From positions 349,187,548 to 349,251,547 of the forward strand of contig CM048746.1 in the NCBI GenBank assembly GCA_026315105.1: a stretch of 64,000 nucleotides of DNA, written 5' to 3'. How positions within the stretch are numbered: position 1 is the stretch's first letter; each line of letters begins with the position of its first letter. Origin of the DNA: Locusta migratoria. Lineage: Eukaryota; Arthropoda; Insecta; Orthoptera; Acrididae. A program made the translations under genes and the position numbers. The notes under the pieces were generated by a model that worked only from the letters and a program-made list of their open reading frames with translations, was not told where the DNA came from and ran no database searches. Shown piece by piece: positions 31,948 to 43,339 of the stretch.

Positions 31948-32144
31948 CAAATGTTCAAATGTTTCTAGAACGTATGGGACTTAACTACGGGGTCATCAGT
32001 CCCTAAGCTTACAAACTACTTATGAACTAGCTAAGACCAAGGACGGCACAAATATCCATGCCCGAGGGGGGATTCGAACCCCCGACCGTAGTGGCCTTGC
32101 AGACCGTGACCGGAGCGCCTCAGTCGCCCCCCCCCCCCCCCCCC
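31948..32144 (-). repeat. tRNA-derived SINE (family B) with C-run at head
   Basis: The family B tail and B box (GGGGGATTCGAACCCCCG on the plus strand) are complete. The A-box end is replaced by 19 consecutive C (32127-32145). The 12-bp target duplication is CAGCTAGTTCTT (31936-31947, 32145-32156). Confidence 0.9.
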
Positions 32145-32466
32145 CAGCTAGTTCTTATTTCCGGTATCATTTTGCTACGAAACGCACACAAACTCTTGTT
32201 AGTGTAGGTAGGTGCAAAGATTATAAATTTAAATTTGAGTATTGATTTGGTGACTCAATTTTTTTTCCGGTGGAATAAATTCTAAGTAACGAAATCAATA
32301 TTCAAATTATTCCAGTGGAACAAACTGAACCAAATCAATACTCAAATTTAAATTTATAATCTTTAAACTTACCTACATTAACAAGAATTTGTATGCGTTA
32401 AGTAGCAAAATGAAACCCGAAATAAGAACTAGCTGGCTCTTGGAAATATCAGTGTAAACAAAAACC

Positions 32467-32522
32467 ATTGTTCCACCTGGTGATGAGACTGTAAACTCTC
32501 GAAACGCGTCATGGGAGCAATA
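32467..32522 (+). ncRNA. Hammerhead-ribozyme-like motif, well paired
   Basis: Stem I ATTGTTCC (32467-32474) pairs over 8 bp with GGGAGCAAT (32513-32521, one G-U). CTGGTGA (32477-32483) stands for CUGAUGA, stem II is GAGA/TCTC (32485-32488 with 32497-32500), GAAA is intact (32501-32504), stem III is palindromic ACGCGT, with GTC at 32508-32510. One core change (A to G) separates it from the consensus. This is the best-paired motif in the window. Confidence 0.7.
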
Positions 32523-32792
32523 AGAAGAGTGACTGGTACAGAAAATTACTTTCATTTGAATTTTTATTGTCGCTAACAGTCTTAGTTCCTTACTAAAGTC
32601 TAATATGGACGATATAAGTTTGCCCGCATAATTTTCAACGTTCTCTGTAGATCTTTGGCAACGCTTTGAAGTCACTAATTTCTCATATTTGGCACAATCG
32701 TTTTGTCAGTTGCAATTCGAAGTATAGCTTTTAACGAAGCACCACACTTGAACTGTTTTTCTGTTTTGTTAATGCTCATAACAGGAAACATT

Positions 32793-32998
32793 AGCCGGCC
32801 GCAGTGGCCGAAGGGACTGAGGCGCGTCAGTCACGGTCTACACGGCCACTACGGTCGGGGGTTCGAATCCCCCCTCGGGCATAGAAATTAGTGCCGTCCT
32901 TAGTGTTAGCTAGTTCATAAGTAGTTTGTAACTTTAGGGACTGATAACCCCGTAGTTAAGTCCCATAAGCTATACAAACATTTGAAAACATTTGTTCG
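32793..32998 (+). repeat. tRNA-derived SINE (family B)
   Basis: GCCGGCCGCAGTGGCCGAAG head, B box GGGGGTTCGAATCCCCCC and the complete family tail ending ACAAACATTTGAAAACATTT. Confidence 0.9.
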
Positions 32999-33049
32999 TA
33001 AATGAACGTTGTTGAAAACATTGCAAAACATTTCAGTACATGAATCCTC

Positions 33050-34010
33050 GGGAATTCCTATCGATCAACGGCTTTATACAATGAAATGAAATCATCATAG
33101 TAATCGTAATAGCGCTGTCAAAACTGAATCGCACTGCAGTTCTTCCAGATCAATTAACTGATTGATGGGGCATATTTTCAACGCACCTAAAAAACCGCCG
33201 TAAAAACTTCTGAGTGCAGGTTCAGTATTTTACTTCTTTGAATCTAAATTGAAAGCTTTCACGCAATGATTATGCCGCTTTTGAACAGTCACTGGAGCGG
33301 TCATAAGCACTTAAATTCAAGGATTTTACAGAGAAAATTGTCCAAATTTCCTTCTTGAAGCTGATTTTTTAAAAACAAATGCTCCAATTTGAAACTTTCA
33401 ATGAGGTCATACATAGAACCGATTATTTTATTTTTACCTCGCAATTTATGTAAATCCTGTAAATACCCTGTGATGTATTTCATGAAAATAAGGTCATTTT
33501 CCGACAGCAGAGAAACTTTCCTATCAGTGAACAGAGCTCCTTCTTGTCTTAAATATATATAAAAAAATATTTAGAGTAATTTTTAGCATCGTTTGGTAAA
33601 AAAAAGAAAAAAGTCTTTGTGAACTGATTCAAGATACTCCAAAGCCTTGCTTGCTACTAAAATTCACAAATTTTGAAATTTTTCCATGATGGACCTAAAC
33701 GTATTGAAATCTTTTACACATAGTTGTTGTTGCAAAATGCAATGTATTGTCAAACATGTGGGAAGTGCAGCTTTGGGCCCTTTTTTCCCAGATTCCCTAC
33801 GAAATCTGTCACTTTCAACAACATTCCAAGGGCACCATCACTTGCAATGCTGTTCAGTCCCTTGAGTAAAAACTGGATGTCGTTATAAACCGTCTCTACA
33901 GCCAGTAAAATATCTTTCTTTGGTTGTGGTAATTTTTAAACAAACAGCAGCAACCAGTTCCTTGGTAAAAGTAGAACTTCCTGCCAACTTTAGTTTAAAT
34001 TTTCTAGGTT
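33050..34010 (-). pseudogene. hAT-type, ZBED5/SCAND3-like transposase relict
   Basis: Minus-strand frames give, in order, SDGALGMLLK (family SDGAPAM), GPKAALP and HCILQQQL (family THCFLHRQ), FNTFRSIMEKFQ, LESVHKDF and the region FTDRKVSLLSENDLIF followed by MKYITGYLQDLHKLRGKNKI and FKLEHLFLKNQLQEGNL (ORF 33301-33483). This resembles the domesticated/hAT group that includes ZBED5 (L--LN-QLQGK, FK-KL-L-E-QL---NL). Multiple stops and shifts; no BED zinc finger or C-terminal dimerisation domain seen. Could be a decayed hAT or a retro-copied host ZBED-like gene. Confidence 0.5.
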
Positions 34011-36960
34011 ATTGATATTTTCATGCAGTTGAGTTCCACAGGGAGGCCAAACCAGTGAAATCTGTCCGTTGATAAAGCACTTCTGAGTGGCAACACAGAG
34101 AGAGGTGTCGAGTCACAGACAAATATATACAGACGGGAAACCTCCGTAAGGGCCCGGTCACACGCTCAGGGGAGCGGGAGAGAGGGCCAGAGCAATTTCC
34201 CAAGGTCCCATGATGGCACTGCGGTCAGGAGCAGCCCTTTAAAACTGGCCAGAGCTCGCGGCAGGTAGCGGTTGTCCCCATCACCACCTCCCCTCAAACG
34301 CCTTCACGCCGGACAGCCGTGGCCTCGTGGAAGGGCGGCACAAGCTCTCCCCTCAGCCTCCCCTCCACGCTACCCTCTGACGTGCGAGAGGCACCCTCAA
34401 AGGCGCCTCTAGTGTGGTCTACCGGTACTAAGCCGGGGAACCGCCTGGCATCTGCTAGTATCTCACAGAACTATGAGGACAGCGTAGGACAGTGGTTTAG
34501 GGGGGAGGAGGCTTCTCCTCTGTATATGTTACTCTGTGGTCGAATCCATATGAGACGGAGAACGAGCCTTCGGGGAAGGCACCAACATATAACACAGCGA
34601 CAGGGCCGGTGTGGCGGTCATCAGACTCCGTTGCGTTGGTGCCTGCGGCCGAATCCCTTGGGCTGGGAAACCTGACGTCGATGTGGAGCGCAGCATGGGG
34701 CGTCGAAGTTTGCATCGTGATCGTCCTGGGAACGTCAGAGCCACACCAAGACATACCATTAGGTTCAGGTCAGTGACCGACCCACTGAGGAATGTGTACT
34801 GGGCAGATTGCTATGTCGGGCACATTGCGCGGGAACGGTCCTCATTGGACTGCACTGAGCGGGTGGACAGTTTTTCGAAGCAGCGTTCCAGAAGGGTCTT
34901 CGTCTGACGCAGCCGACGAGTACTGTGGGCTCAATTTAGATGTTTTCTTGTATAAGTTTTGTCTTCGTCCTAGACAACCAACAGAAATGGTCAGCCCGAT
35001 TTAGCTGCTTACTTGTGTATGTTTGAAACTTCGGCTATTTTTCCACCTATTGCGCTTTGTGGAGTTTCAGATATACTTTCCAGACATCGTCTGAAACTTT
35101 TGTCTGTCGACCTGAGTATCATAAAAGTGTGAACAGCCTCAGCCAGTTTCAATCAGCAGCACCGACGCGCTGATAACGTCATTGCACATTCGACAATCTT
35201 GTGTCTAGTACACAAAGTCGAGCCTGTGGTTTCATTAGAGACTGTATGCTTACCCTGGGCACAGAGGCTGAGAGTAGGGCATTCACGCTTCTGTCTTGAG
35301 AATTTTCTTTCGATCGGACTGCGATTTACAGCACTCCAACGCACTGCCGCCGCCGTTGCAGATCCATCGACGCCGACCCCAGCAGAATTTGGTTGAGAAT
35401 TGCTTGCAACTGCTTATTTGCACAAGAGTTAGTATTCTTCCTTTTGATGGTTTTCTTAAATATCATTTTATGAGGAAAGCGCTCTTAATGATAGCACGCT
35501 CCCTTGGTCTCCTTAGTGTCGTGAGTTATTTGCCGCTGTTCGAAATTACCGTTATAGTAGGAACTGGCTAGTCATTTTTAGTGTCATTTTTGCATTTATT
35601 CATGTACTGTAATCTGAAATTGTATGACTTTTTAAAGTTCTGAGAATTGTTCCTATTTTCGTCAATTAATGGATCTTACCCTAATACTGCACCCGATTCA
35701 GAAGTTAGATTCCTCAATTTTCTTTATATTTTGGTGGGCGTTTGTGATGAGTCCATATCTCTTTTAGGGCACATTCCAGTAATTGTTAAGAGGGGTCTGC
35801 CAATCCACCCCTTCCCTGTGCTTCCCATTTCCCACATATCTGCACCTCGCAAACCACCCAACCTATCTGCAAGCTCCTAACCTTACAGAGTGAACCTTTT
35901 TCGACGCTCCTTACCAGAATTGCAAGTGGAGCTATGCTGTTAATGCCATTGCTGTCATCGAGATCGATCGAATACTCTTCGAAGTTACGTCATTTATTGC
36001 AGAACTTCTCCTTTCATTCCGGGATCTGCCGCACTGACAACATAACACGCGAGCGTCACCAGCAAGCAACTGCCGCCGCGTGGCCCACGGCGAGCAGGAG
36101 AGAAACGGAAGCCCTCGCCTCATTCGGCGACGACCACCAACCATGTCTCGCTGTGCAAGAAGCAATAGACAACTGCTGATCCGTTTTCCTTCCACCTCAG
36201 TATCCTATAATAATGAAGTTCTCATTCGTCCGCCAAAATATCACCAATAGCATCGATGATTTTAAAATTTCCTACCCAGAGTCACGTGACTTGGACGTTG
36301 GTGTCAGTATAACGACATCACGTGTGGAGTTTGTGACACTTGCGGGGAGTGACACTTTCGGGGAATGGGAATGTGTAGACACTTGCGGGGAGACCCGAAC
36401 GCTGCAGGTAGTGAACAGGGTGTTCCAGAAGTAGGGATACACCACCCCTACTCCACGCCCTCCAGCCGGAATGGAACGGTACGATGTCGTTGCGTAGCAG
36501 AGGACGGCCGACTGGAACGCAGGAGAAGTGCAAACAACGTTCTCTCCTCAGAGGTATGATTAGAATTAGGTTCGGCGTAGACTTCTACAACATACAGTCT
36601 ACACGCCGAAGATTACACCAAAAGATTTAACTTTTCGTATACTTTGGCGATAGCAACCAAATTTTAAAATCGTGCCTACTATTTAAAGATTTAGCAACAC
36701 AAAACTCTTCAGTCCATAACTTCACTGGTTTTCGAGTTTTGAATTTTTAATTTGTTTTTAATTTTATTATAGAAAAAAATAAATTTGGGACTCTCACTAT
36801 AATTTTCATATGGCAGATTTTGTAGGTACATTCACAAGACATAATTCAACGGTTCTGTGCATTCATCTTATGAGAAATATCAATCATTTGTTTTCAGTGT
36901 TTATTTCAAATTGCTATATTTAAGTTTCTTTAATTATTAGTACTTAAATGTGGTGATGAA
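34011..36960. other. Unassigned region, GC-rich in part
   Basis: Stretches 34140-34920, 35150-35400 and 36040-36540 are CpG/GC-richer, with several overlapping ORFs (34319-34675, 34611-34907, 36365-36559), none with a domain I recognise. A short motif CGGGGAGTGACAC occurs at about 36346 and, inverted, at about 39749. It could hold LTR or gag-like sequence of an unrecognised element, or host regulatory DNA. Confidence 0.35.
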
Positions 36961-36974
36961 ATGAATAAATTACG

Positions 36975-37132
36975 TGTATATGTGTAGTCTTATGCGGCCA
37001 AACTACTTAGGTCATTGGTCTCTAGACTTACACACTACTTAATCTTACTTAAAATAACCTAGGCAAAGAACAAACAAACATAGCCATGTCCGAGGAAGGA
37101 CTCGAACCTCCGACCGGACCGGCCGCGCAATT
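36975..37132 (-). repeat. tRNA-derived SINE (family A variant)
   Basis: The minus strand holds the head GCGGCCGGTCCGGTCGGAGG, B box GTTCGAGTCC, CTCGGACATGGC, and a tail with TAGTGTGTAAGTCTAGAGAC ... TTGGCCGCAT. Confidence 0.75.
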
Positions 37133-38171
37133 TGTGACACAAATTACATGTTTGATAATATTAATGCATAGAAGTATGAAATCACGTCAAGACTACTTCC
37201 TGCAAAAATTTCGACAAAAATAGTTGACACTGAGTTTAGAAAAACAAAATTCTGGTATATTGGATTTTAACATTTTATCAAAAAATGAATGTTACTACAA
37301 GAGATATAGCCGTTATAATTTACGGGTACCATAACGTTTTCCCTTCCTGAGTAAATGAGCTGCTTCTTGCAGTTTCAACTCCACAGTAGCCTTTTTCTTG
37401 AATATTCTCAATATAAATCTTCACACAGACTTCTTGAGGAGGAGAGTGATACGGATATCTGATTGTAAACCACTGCCTATTACCTTTGACCTTTTTGAGT
37501 GTACTGAACAGGAGTTCCGCGTATTCAGTAATTTATATTTATACAATTAACAGGCAATGTAATTTATAACCAACTATTGGCTGCCAATTTCGCTTCATTT
37601 TTCCTGGAAGTCTTGCAACTTGTTTCTTCCTGTTGGTTTATGCCAAGTTCTATATGACAGTGATAGAAAATAGAATTTATCTTTAGCATTTTTCGGTGTG
37701 TGACATTCCCTTACACATTCCGTATTTCATACATTTCTTAGATGTATTTGTAATTCTAAAACAGCCAAATCGTTTTGGGGTCTACGAATAACCGCATCAA
37801 GTATGTAAAATACTCATTGACTGATTATTAACGTTTTTAATTGAAGCTTTTAGGTTGCGACTCCTATTAAAAAGCATAGTAGCTATTTTTAAAGAGATGG
37901 AAGTTGCGTTATAGCGGTCAATTACATCAACGTATCTGTACAGGATGCCTAATATATCTTGCGCAGGTGTCTTGATATGTTTAGTGTTATGAATAATATG
38001 CTTTTAGGAGGTATGACTGTCGAAAGTCATCGTCTTGTAGTAGCAGAGAATGTCTTAATAACTCTCCAAACATTATCACTATTAAAATACCTTTTCGTTT
38101 TAAGGAGGAACACTCAACGAATTAATATGTAGTTAGAACAAGTTACTATATTGCTCTTCAGCTTACAAAGG
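37133..38171. other. Unassigned AT-rich sequence
   Basis: No ORF or repeat recognised. Confidence 0.4.
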
Positions 38172-39300
38172 GTTTCATGTAGAATTTTGGAGCATATTCT
38201 CAGTTCGAATATAGTAACTTTCCTCGAAACGGAAAATCTTCTTTCTGTGAATCAGCACGAGTTTAGGAAACATCGTTCTTGCACTTTTCTCACATGACAT
38301 CTTGCGAGGCTTGGATGAAGGGCAACAAGCGGATTGTGTTTTTCTCGACTTCAAAAAGGCGTTCGAAGCGGTGCCATACTGCAGACAGCTAACGAAGATA
38401 CGACCTTATGGAATAGGTTCACAGATTTGTGATTGGCTGGAAGACTTCCTAAGTAACAGAACGTAGTACATTGTTCTCGACGGCGAGTGTTCATCAGAGA
38501 CGAGTGTATCGTCAGGCGTGCCCCAGGGGAGTGTGATAGGACCGCTATTATTATCTATCTACATAAATGATCTGATGGACAGAGTAACTTCTAATTTGCG
38601 GCTGTTTGCTGATGATGCTGTGGTGTATGGAAGGGTGTTGTCTTTAACTGACTGTAATAGCATACAAGATGCCTTAGACAAAAGTTCTAGTTGGTGCGAA
38701 GAATGGCAGCTTGCTCTCAATGTAGAAAAATGTAAGGTGATGCGCATGAGTAGGAAAAACAATCCCATAATGTTCGAATACAGCATTAGTAGTGAGCGTC
38801 TTGATGCTGTCGCTTCGTTTAAATATCTAGGCGTAACATTGCAGAGCGATATAAAATGGAACGAACACGTAAGGACAGTTGTGAGTAAGGTGGACAGCCG
38901 ACTTCGGTTTATTGGGAGAATTTTGGGAAGATGTACTTTACCTGTAAAGGAGACTGCGTATAAAACGCTTGTACGACCACGTCATGAGTATTGCTCAAGT
39001 GTTTGGGACCCGCAGCAGATCAGTTTAAAGGAAGACGTAGAAGTAGTTCAGAGGCGAGTAGTTAGGTTTGTTACTGGTAGGTTCGACCGATGCGCGAGTG
39101 TCACGGAAATGCTCCGGCAACTCAATTGTCGATCGTTGGAGGAAAGACGACGTTCTTTTCATGAAATCTCTTGAGGAATTTTAGAGGGCCGGAATTTGAA
39201 GCTGAGTGTAGCACGATGTTGCTGCCGCCTACTTACATTTCGCGCAATGATCACAAAGACAAAATAAGAGAAATTAGGGGTCATATTGTGGCATATAGGC
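38172..39300 (+). pseudogene. CR1 reverse transcriptase, C-terminal two thirds
   Basis: Order: FRILEHILSSNIVTFLETEN, a deletion around 38280 (the TQL-HF segment is shortened), VFLDFKKAFEAVPYCRQL (first catalytic Asp), GIGSQICDWLEDFLSNRT, GVPQGSVIGPLLLSIYINDL (ORF 38518-39174), LRLFADDAVVYGR (catalytic FADD intact), WQLALNVEKCKVMRMSRKNN, FKYLGVTLQSDIKWNEHVRT and the C-terminal LVRPRHEYCSSVWDPQQ. A TAG in RTQY (about 38465) and the deletion inactivate it. Confidence 0.85.
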
Positions 39301-39421
39301 ATTCTTTTTTTCCTCGTTCTATTTGAGACTGGAATAGGAAAGGAAATGCCTAGTATTCGTACAGTGTACCCTCCGCCACGCAACTTACGGTGGATTGCGG
39401 AGTATTTATGTAGATGTAAAA
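38172..39421 (+). mobile_element. CR1-type LINE, family 1, copy 1 (5'-truncated)
   Basis: Corresponds to the minus-strand copy at 43269-44849. It begins within the RT (SCRILEHILSSNI-like) and ends in a short TGTAGATG tail (39411-39419), the 3' simple-repeat end typical of this family. Confidence 0.88.
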
Positions 39422-39430
39422 TTTCACTGA

Positions 39431-39629
39431 AAAACAAACAAGTGTTTGTAGAACTTATGGTACTTAACTACGGGGTCATCGGTCCCTAAGCTTACAAACT
39501 ACTTATGAACTAGCTAAGACTAAGGACGGTACAAATATCCATGCCCGAGGGGGGATTCGAACCCCCGACCACAGTGGCCGTGCAGACCGTGACTGGAGCG
39601 CCTCAGTCCCCCGGCCACCGCGGCCGGCG
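39431..39629 (-). repeat. tRNA-derived SINE (family B), full length
   Basis: Complete head (GCCGGCCGCGGTGGCCGGGG on minus), B box and tail. The 11-bp target duplication is AATTTCACTGA (39420-39430, 39630-39640). It inserted immediately next to the CR1 tail. Confidence 0.93.
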
Positions 39630-39640
39630 AATTTCACTGA

Positions 39641-41155
39641 GTTTCGTGTTATGTTGAGAGTGGTGGAAACTTGACAACAGCAGTGCTAGACTTCTTGGTG
39701 TGCCTGTACACAGGAAAAGCCATTAGCCGCCCAAAGGGCTCCGCAAGTGTCACTCCCCGAAAGTGTTCCAACCCCTCATGTGTGGACTCTATTGTCTTTG
39801 GTGTATGCCCTCAACAACCTTTCAGTTTTTTCAGAGTGTTTCTTCCTCCCTCCCTGCTGCACCGTGTAGTTTACACTGTAAGATTTCTCTGCAAATATGC
39901 CTCAACCCTTGGCAACATTCCTGATTTTCAAAAAGCGTTTATATTAGCATCGAAGATATCGCTGTAGTTAATTTCAGGCTGCAGCCAGCCCTGAGAGACG
40001 AATGTTCTGTGGCCCTTCGCATTTTTCTAATACTGATTCGAGTATTAAAAGTTATTTAGTATATAAATAATAACTTTTGGTTTTCTTTGTTTGGGGCATT
40101 TCAAGAGGACCTGTGAACATTTCGGTCCCCTGTGCAGCTAATGTCACGCTGAGTGGTCAGAGAGTTATATGTTCTAATTAAACAATGCATGTTTTCTTCA
40201 GTGGAAACCAATGATAAAGTGTAATTCATCCATGATACGTTTAGAGGATCCTAAAAACCTCTCAAACTTGTGGTTTCAGTCGAAACATATCGTAGCCCGT
40301 GTAGGATTAAAGCACACATGATGTCCTGTGGGTACCTTAGGAAAGTCTTACAGAATAGTTCACCCAGCGAAACTATTCTCAACATCTCTGGAATCTTAGG
40401 CCTACTTCCGATTACTATCCGCGAATGAAGTGGTAACATTATCCACGCCACTCATGAGACGGCGAGTTATGGAAACAAACGCATGTAATGACATTTAAAA
40501 GACGTATCTAACTTTTCACTTGGATATGTAAACCATTTAAACAATCTACAACCAATAAATACTCTTTGAACAATTAAAGAAAAAACAGCTATTTCTTTAT
40601 CGTAGACAAAAAAGTTTAAGGAACTTCTATTTGGGCTATTTCTATATGAAGACTAAGACTAAAAAATTAAGAAAACTAAAAGTTAATCAGACACGTATCA
40701 ATTCGCCGGCTGATACAAACAGGGAGGAAGAAAAAGAGCTCCCTGCGTATATTAAACCGCGAAAACTGCGAAAGGCTTCTGATGGAAACTGAATGTAGCG
40801 AATGAATAATGCATGCCGCCCCCAGCTGGGTAACTCTAAATTAAAAACAGCAACCGATGCCTCGAAGTGAACGTGAACCAGATGGCGCGCGCATCGGCGA
40901 ACCAGCGGCCTCCCACACCCGGTATCAGTGTCAGTCACAACTATGTACCGTGTGCTCAAATAAGCTTTAGTTCTGCACGCAACTAGCGGAAACAACCGTA
41001 CTGCAGTTACCGTCGTAGATGAAACGAGAAATAAGTTGATTTTTATCTTTAAAAGTATTGGTATCATCTGCAGAAAATGTTTTATACTTTTGTAACGGAT
41101 TCTCCATAAATCATAAACAATGCAACGCAGTGAAAAAATCACACTGACCTAATCA
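39641..41155. other. Unassigned sequence
   Basis: A longer minus ORF (40687-41142, 151 codons) has no domain I recognise and an unlikely composition. The stretch 40850-40930 is GC-rich. Probably intergenic. Confidence 0.4.
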
Positions 41156-41406
41156 TACGATTGTAGTGGTCTTCAGACCGAAGACTAGTTTGATGCATTT
41201 CTCCAACCTACTCTACCCTGAGCAAGCCTCTTCATCTCCTGATAAGAACTGCAACCCCCCATCCATCTGTATCTGCTTACTATATTTGTCTCTTGGTATC
41301 GTCCGTGTTTCACTCCCGTTCAAATCTTTAGAAAAGACTTCATTACACTTAAATTGATATTGAATATTAACTAATTTCTCTTTTTCCGAATCGCGTTTCT
41401 GCCCAT

Positions 41407-41778
41407 TCAAATGTTTGTAAATCTATCGGACCAAACTGCGTGGCCATCAGTCCATAGCTTACAAACTGCTTAAACTAAGGTAAACTAACCTAAGGATAAA
41501 CTCGCACACCCATGCCCCAGGGAGGACTCGAACCTCCGACGGCGAGCAACCGCGCGCAGCGTAGCCTAGGGGACTGAGGCGCTCCAGTCACGGTCTGCAC
41601 GGCCACTACGGTCGGGGGTTCGAATCCCCCCTCGGGCGTGGATATTTGTGCCGCCCTTAGTCTTAGTTAGTCATAAGTAGTTTGTAAGTTTAGGGACTGA
41701 TGGCCCCGTAGTTAAGTCCCATAAGTTATACAAACATTTGAACATTTGAACAGACCGCTCGGCTACTCCACCGCAGCT
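41407..41778 (-). repeat. tRNA-derived SINE (family A), itself split
   Basis: Minus-strand copy: the tail (ACAAACATTTGAATGGG side) starts at 41407, the B box AGGTTCGAGTCC is at 41520-41540, and the A-box head (GGTGGAGTAGCCGAGCGGTC) is displaced to 41752-41778 by an inserted SINE. Confidence 0.85.
41561..41751 (+). repeat. tRNA-derived SINE (family B) nested in family A
   Basis: Starts TAGCCTAGGGGACTGAGGCG, B box GGGGGTTCGAATCCCCCC, tail through ACATTTGAACATTTGAAC. It interrupts the family A copy between B and A boxes. Confidence 0.88.
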
Positions 41779-42726
41779 TTCTTCCAACTGCCATACGGCA
41801 TTTTGTATCCTCCGTACTACAACCAATAAACAAAACTCATCTACTACCGTTTTTATGTCGATCCATCACCATCGCCTGATTTTCTTAGACTGTATTCAAT
41901 TACCCTTGGTTTACTGTTGTTAAAGTTCATCTTGTGTGCACCTTTCAACACAATGCCCATTCCATTCAGTTCTCTTCCAGGTCCTTTGCTGTGTCTGACA
42001 GAATTACAGTGTCATCGGTAAATCTCCCAGAACTTTAATTCCTTATCCAAATTTCTCCTTACATTCCTGCACAGCCTGCTCAATGTATAGATTGAATAGC
42101 ATTGTACTCTCTTCTTATCAATACTTCTCTTTCATGCCCTTTGACTATAATAACTGCTGTCTGGTTCTTGAAGAAGTTGTAAAAACCTTCTGTTCCCTAT
42201 ATTTTACATCTGATGACTTCAGGATTTGAAAGAGTGTATTCCCATCAACATTTTCAAATGCTTTCTCCAAATCTATAAAAGCTAGAAATGTAGGTTTATT
42301 TTTCATTGATATAGCTTGTAAGATATTTCGTAAAGTGACTATTGCCTCACGTGTACCTACTGTTCTCCTGAATTCAAAGTGATTTTCCCCGACGTCAGCT
42401 TCTACCAGCTTTTCCATCCTCCCATAAATAATTAAAATTTTTCAACCGTGACTTATTAAACTGATGGTTCTGTAATATTCACACCTGTCTGCACCTGCTT
42501 TTTTTCGGAATAGGTATTATTACGTATTTTTAACGTCAAAAGGTATGTCGCGTGTCTCTTACATCTTACTCACCAGATGAAGTACGATTAAAGGCTGATA
42601 AATTAATCAAAGATACAAATCTAACGAGAGAGCAATACTGCAACTTATGAATACTCCTGGTTTGGGCCCAATAAATAACTTCAAATTTGAGTCGTACAAG
42701 TTTCCGAGAAATCTTACATTAAACAT

Positions 42727-42831
42727 TAAATGTTTGTAAATCTAAGGGTCTTACGTCTCTAGGCTTACAAATTACTTAAACTAACTTACACTAATGACAA
42801 CACACACACACATACACCCATGCCCAAGGGA
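42727..42831 (-). repeat. SINE 3' fragment (family A)
   Basis: Tail with AAATGTTTGTAAATCTAAGG, a (CA)n stretch and CCCATGCCC. Ends just before the B box. Confidence 0.75.
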
Positions 42832-42834
42832 AAG

Positions 42835-43268
42835 TATGACTTTCATTTATCTGAGCTATCGACAAGTTCCGGCTGTATTTATTCAACAAACCATTCACCA
42901 TTGTGACAGACCACAATTATTCATGTCGGCTGACTAGCTTGAAAGATCCATCAGGTCGACTAGCAAGATGGGCACTAAGACTCCAAGAGTACGATGCCAC
43001 AGCGGTATTCAGAAACGAGCATAAACACAAGACCGTTTTTCGAGGAACCCATTAGCGGAACACAACAGCGTGCATAAAATTTCAGCCCTCACAGAGTCAG
43101 GTGACATAACGAACAGAGAGAAGATCCAGTATTATTACAAACCATAGAGGCCTTGGAGAAAGGAGAACCGACAACAGGAGAATTTCAACCTGTAAACGGA
43201 ACATTGTCAAGAGCAACTACGATCCAGTGGCCTCCAAATGGCTACTGGTCGTTCCAGCTATTCTCAAG
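42835..43268 (+). pseudogene. Ty3/gypsy RNase H C-terminal region
   Basis: In shifting frames the sequence reads KPFTIVTDHNYSC-like, RLTSLKDPSGRLARWALRLQ, EYDATAVFRNEHKHK and SRNPLAEHN, matching the end of the RNase H domain of Ty3/gypsy Pol (TDH--L--L, RLARW-L-LQEY, D-LSR-P). It continues to the linker WLLVVPAILK, where the CR1 is inserted. Frameshifts make it non-functional. Confidence 0.75.
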
Positions 43269-43339
43269 TACATCTACATCTACATACGTATTCCGTAATT
43301 CACCGTAAGGTGCGTGGCGGAGGGTACACTGTACCACTA

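Larger units (their letters stand above)
31835..32545. mobile_element. Inverted-repeat element with hammerhead cores, split by a SINE
   Basis: Left arm 31835-31947 plus 32145-32279, right arm about 32311-32545. They share AAGAACTAGCTGG, CATTGTTCCACCTG, AGATTATAAATTTAAATTTG and CAATACTCAAATT and their complements. The arms of about 240 bp nearly meet, with a 30-bp loop. There is a hammerhead-like core in each arm (good on the right, decayed on the left). No ORF. Confidence 0.75.
41160..42535 (-). pseudogene. RTE-type LINE, RT and C-terminus, decayed
   Basis: Same family as 20690-23700 but on the minus strand. ORF 42417-42145 reads MEKLVEADVGENHFEFRRTV and FIDLEKAFENVDGNTLFQIL (the first catalytic Asp region). 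Further down are an RT remnant (42140-41800) and the C-terminal/3' end (41400-41160, ending TCTTCAGACCGAAGAC). Two SINEs interrupt it at 41407-41778. Truncated 5' near 42535; no FADD box is readable. Confidence 0.8.

Noticed and set aside
34140..36540. LTR retrotransposon with GC-rich gag
   Set aside because: No LTR pair, primer-binding site or recognisable gag/pol motif; left as unassigned.
40687..41142. 151-codon minus ORF as a host gene
   Set aside because: No recognisable domain, no splice or start context, no neighbouring exon; likely random open frame.
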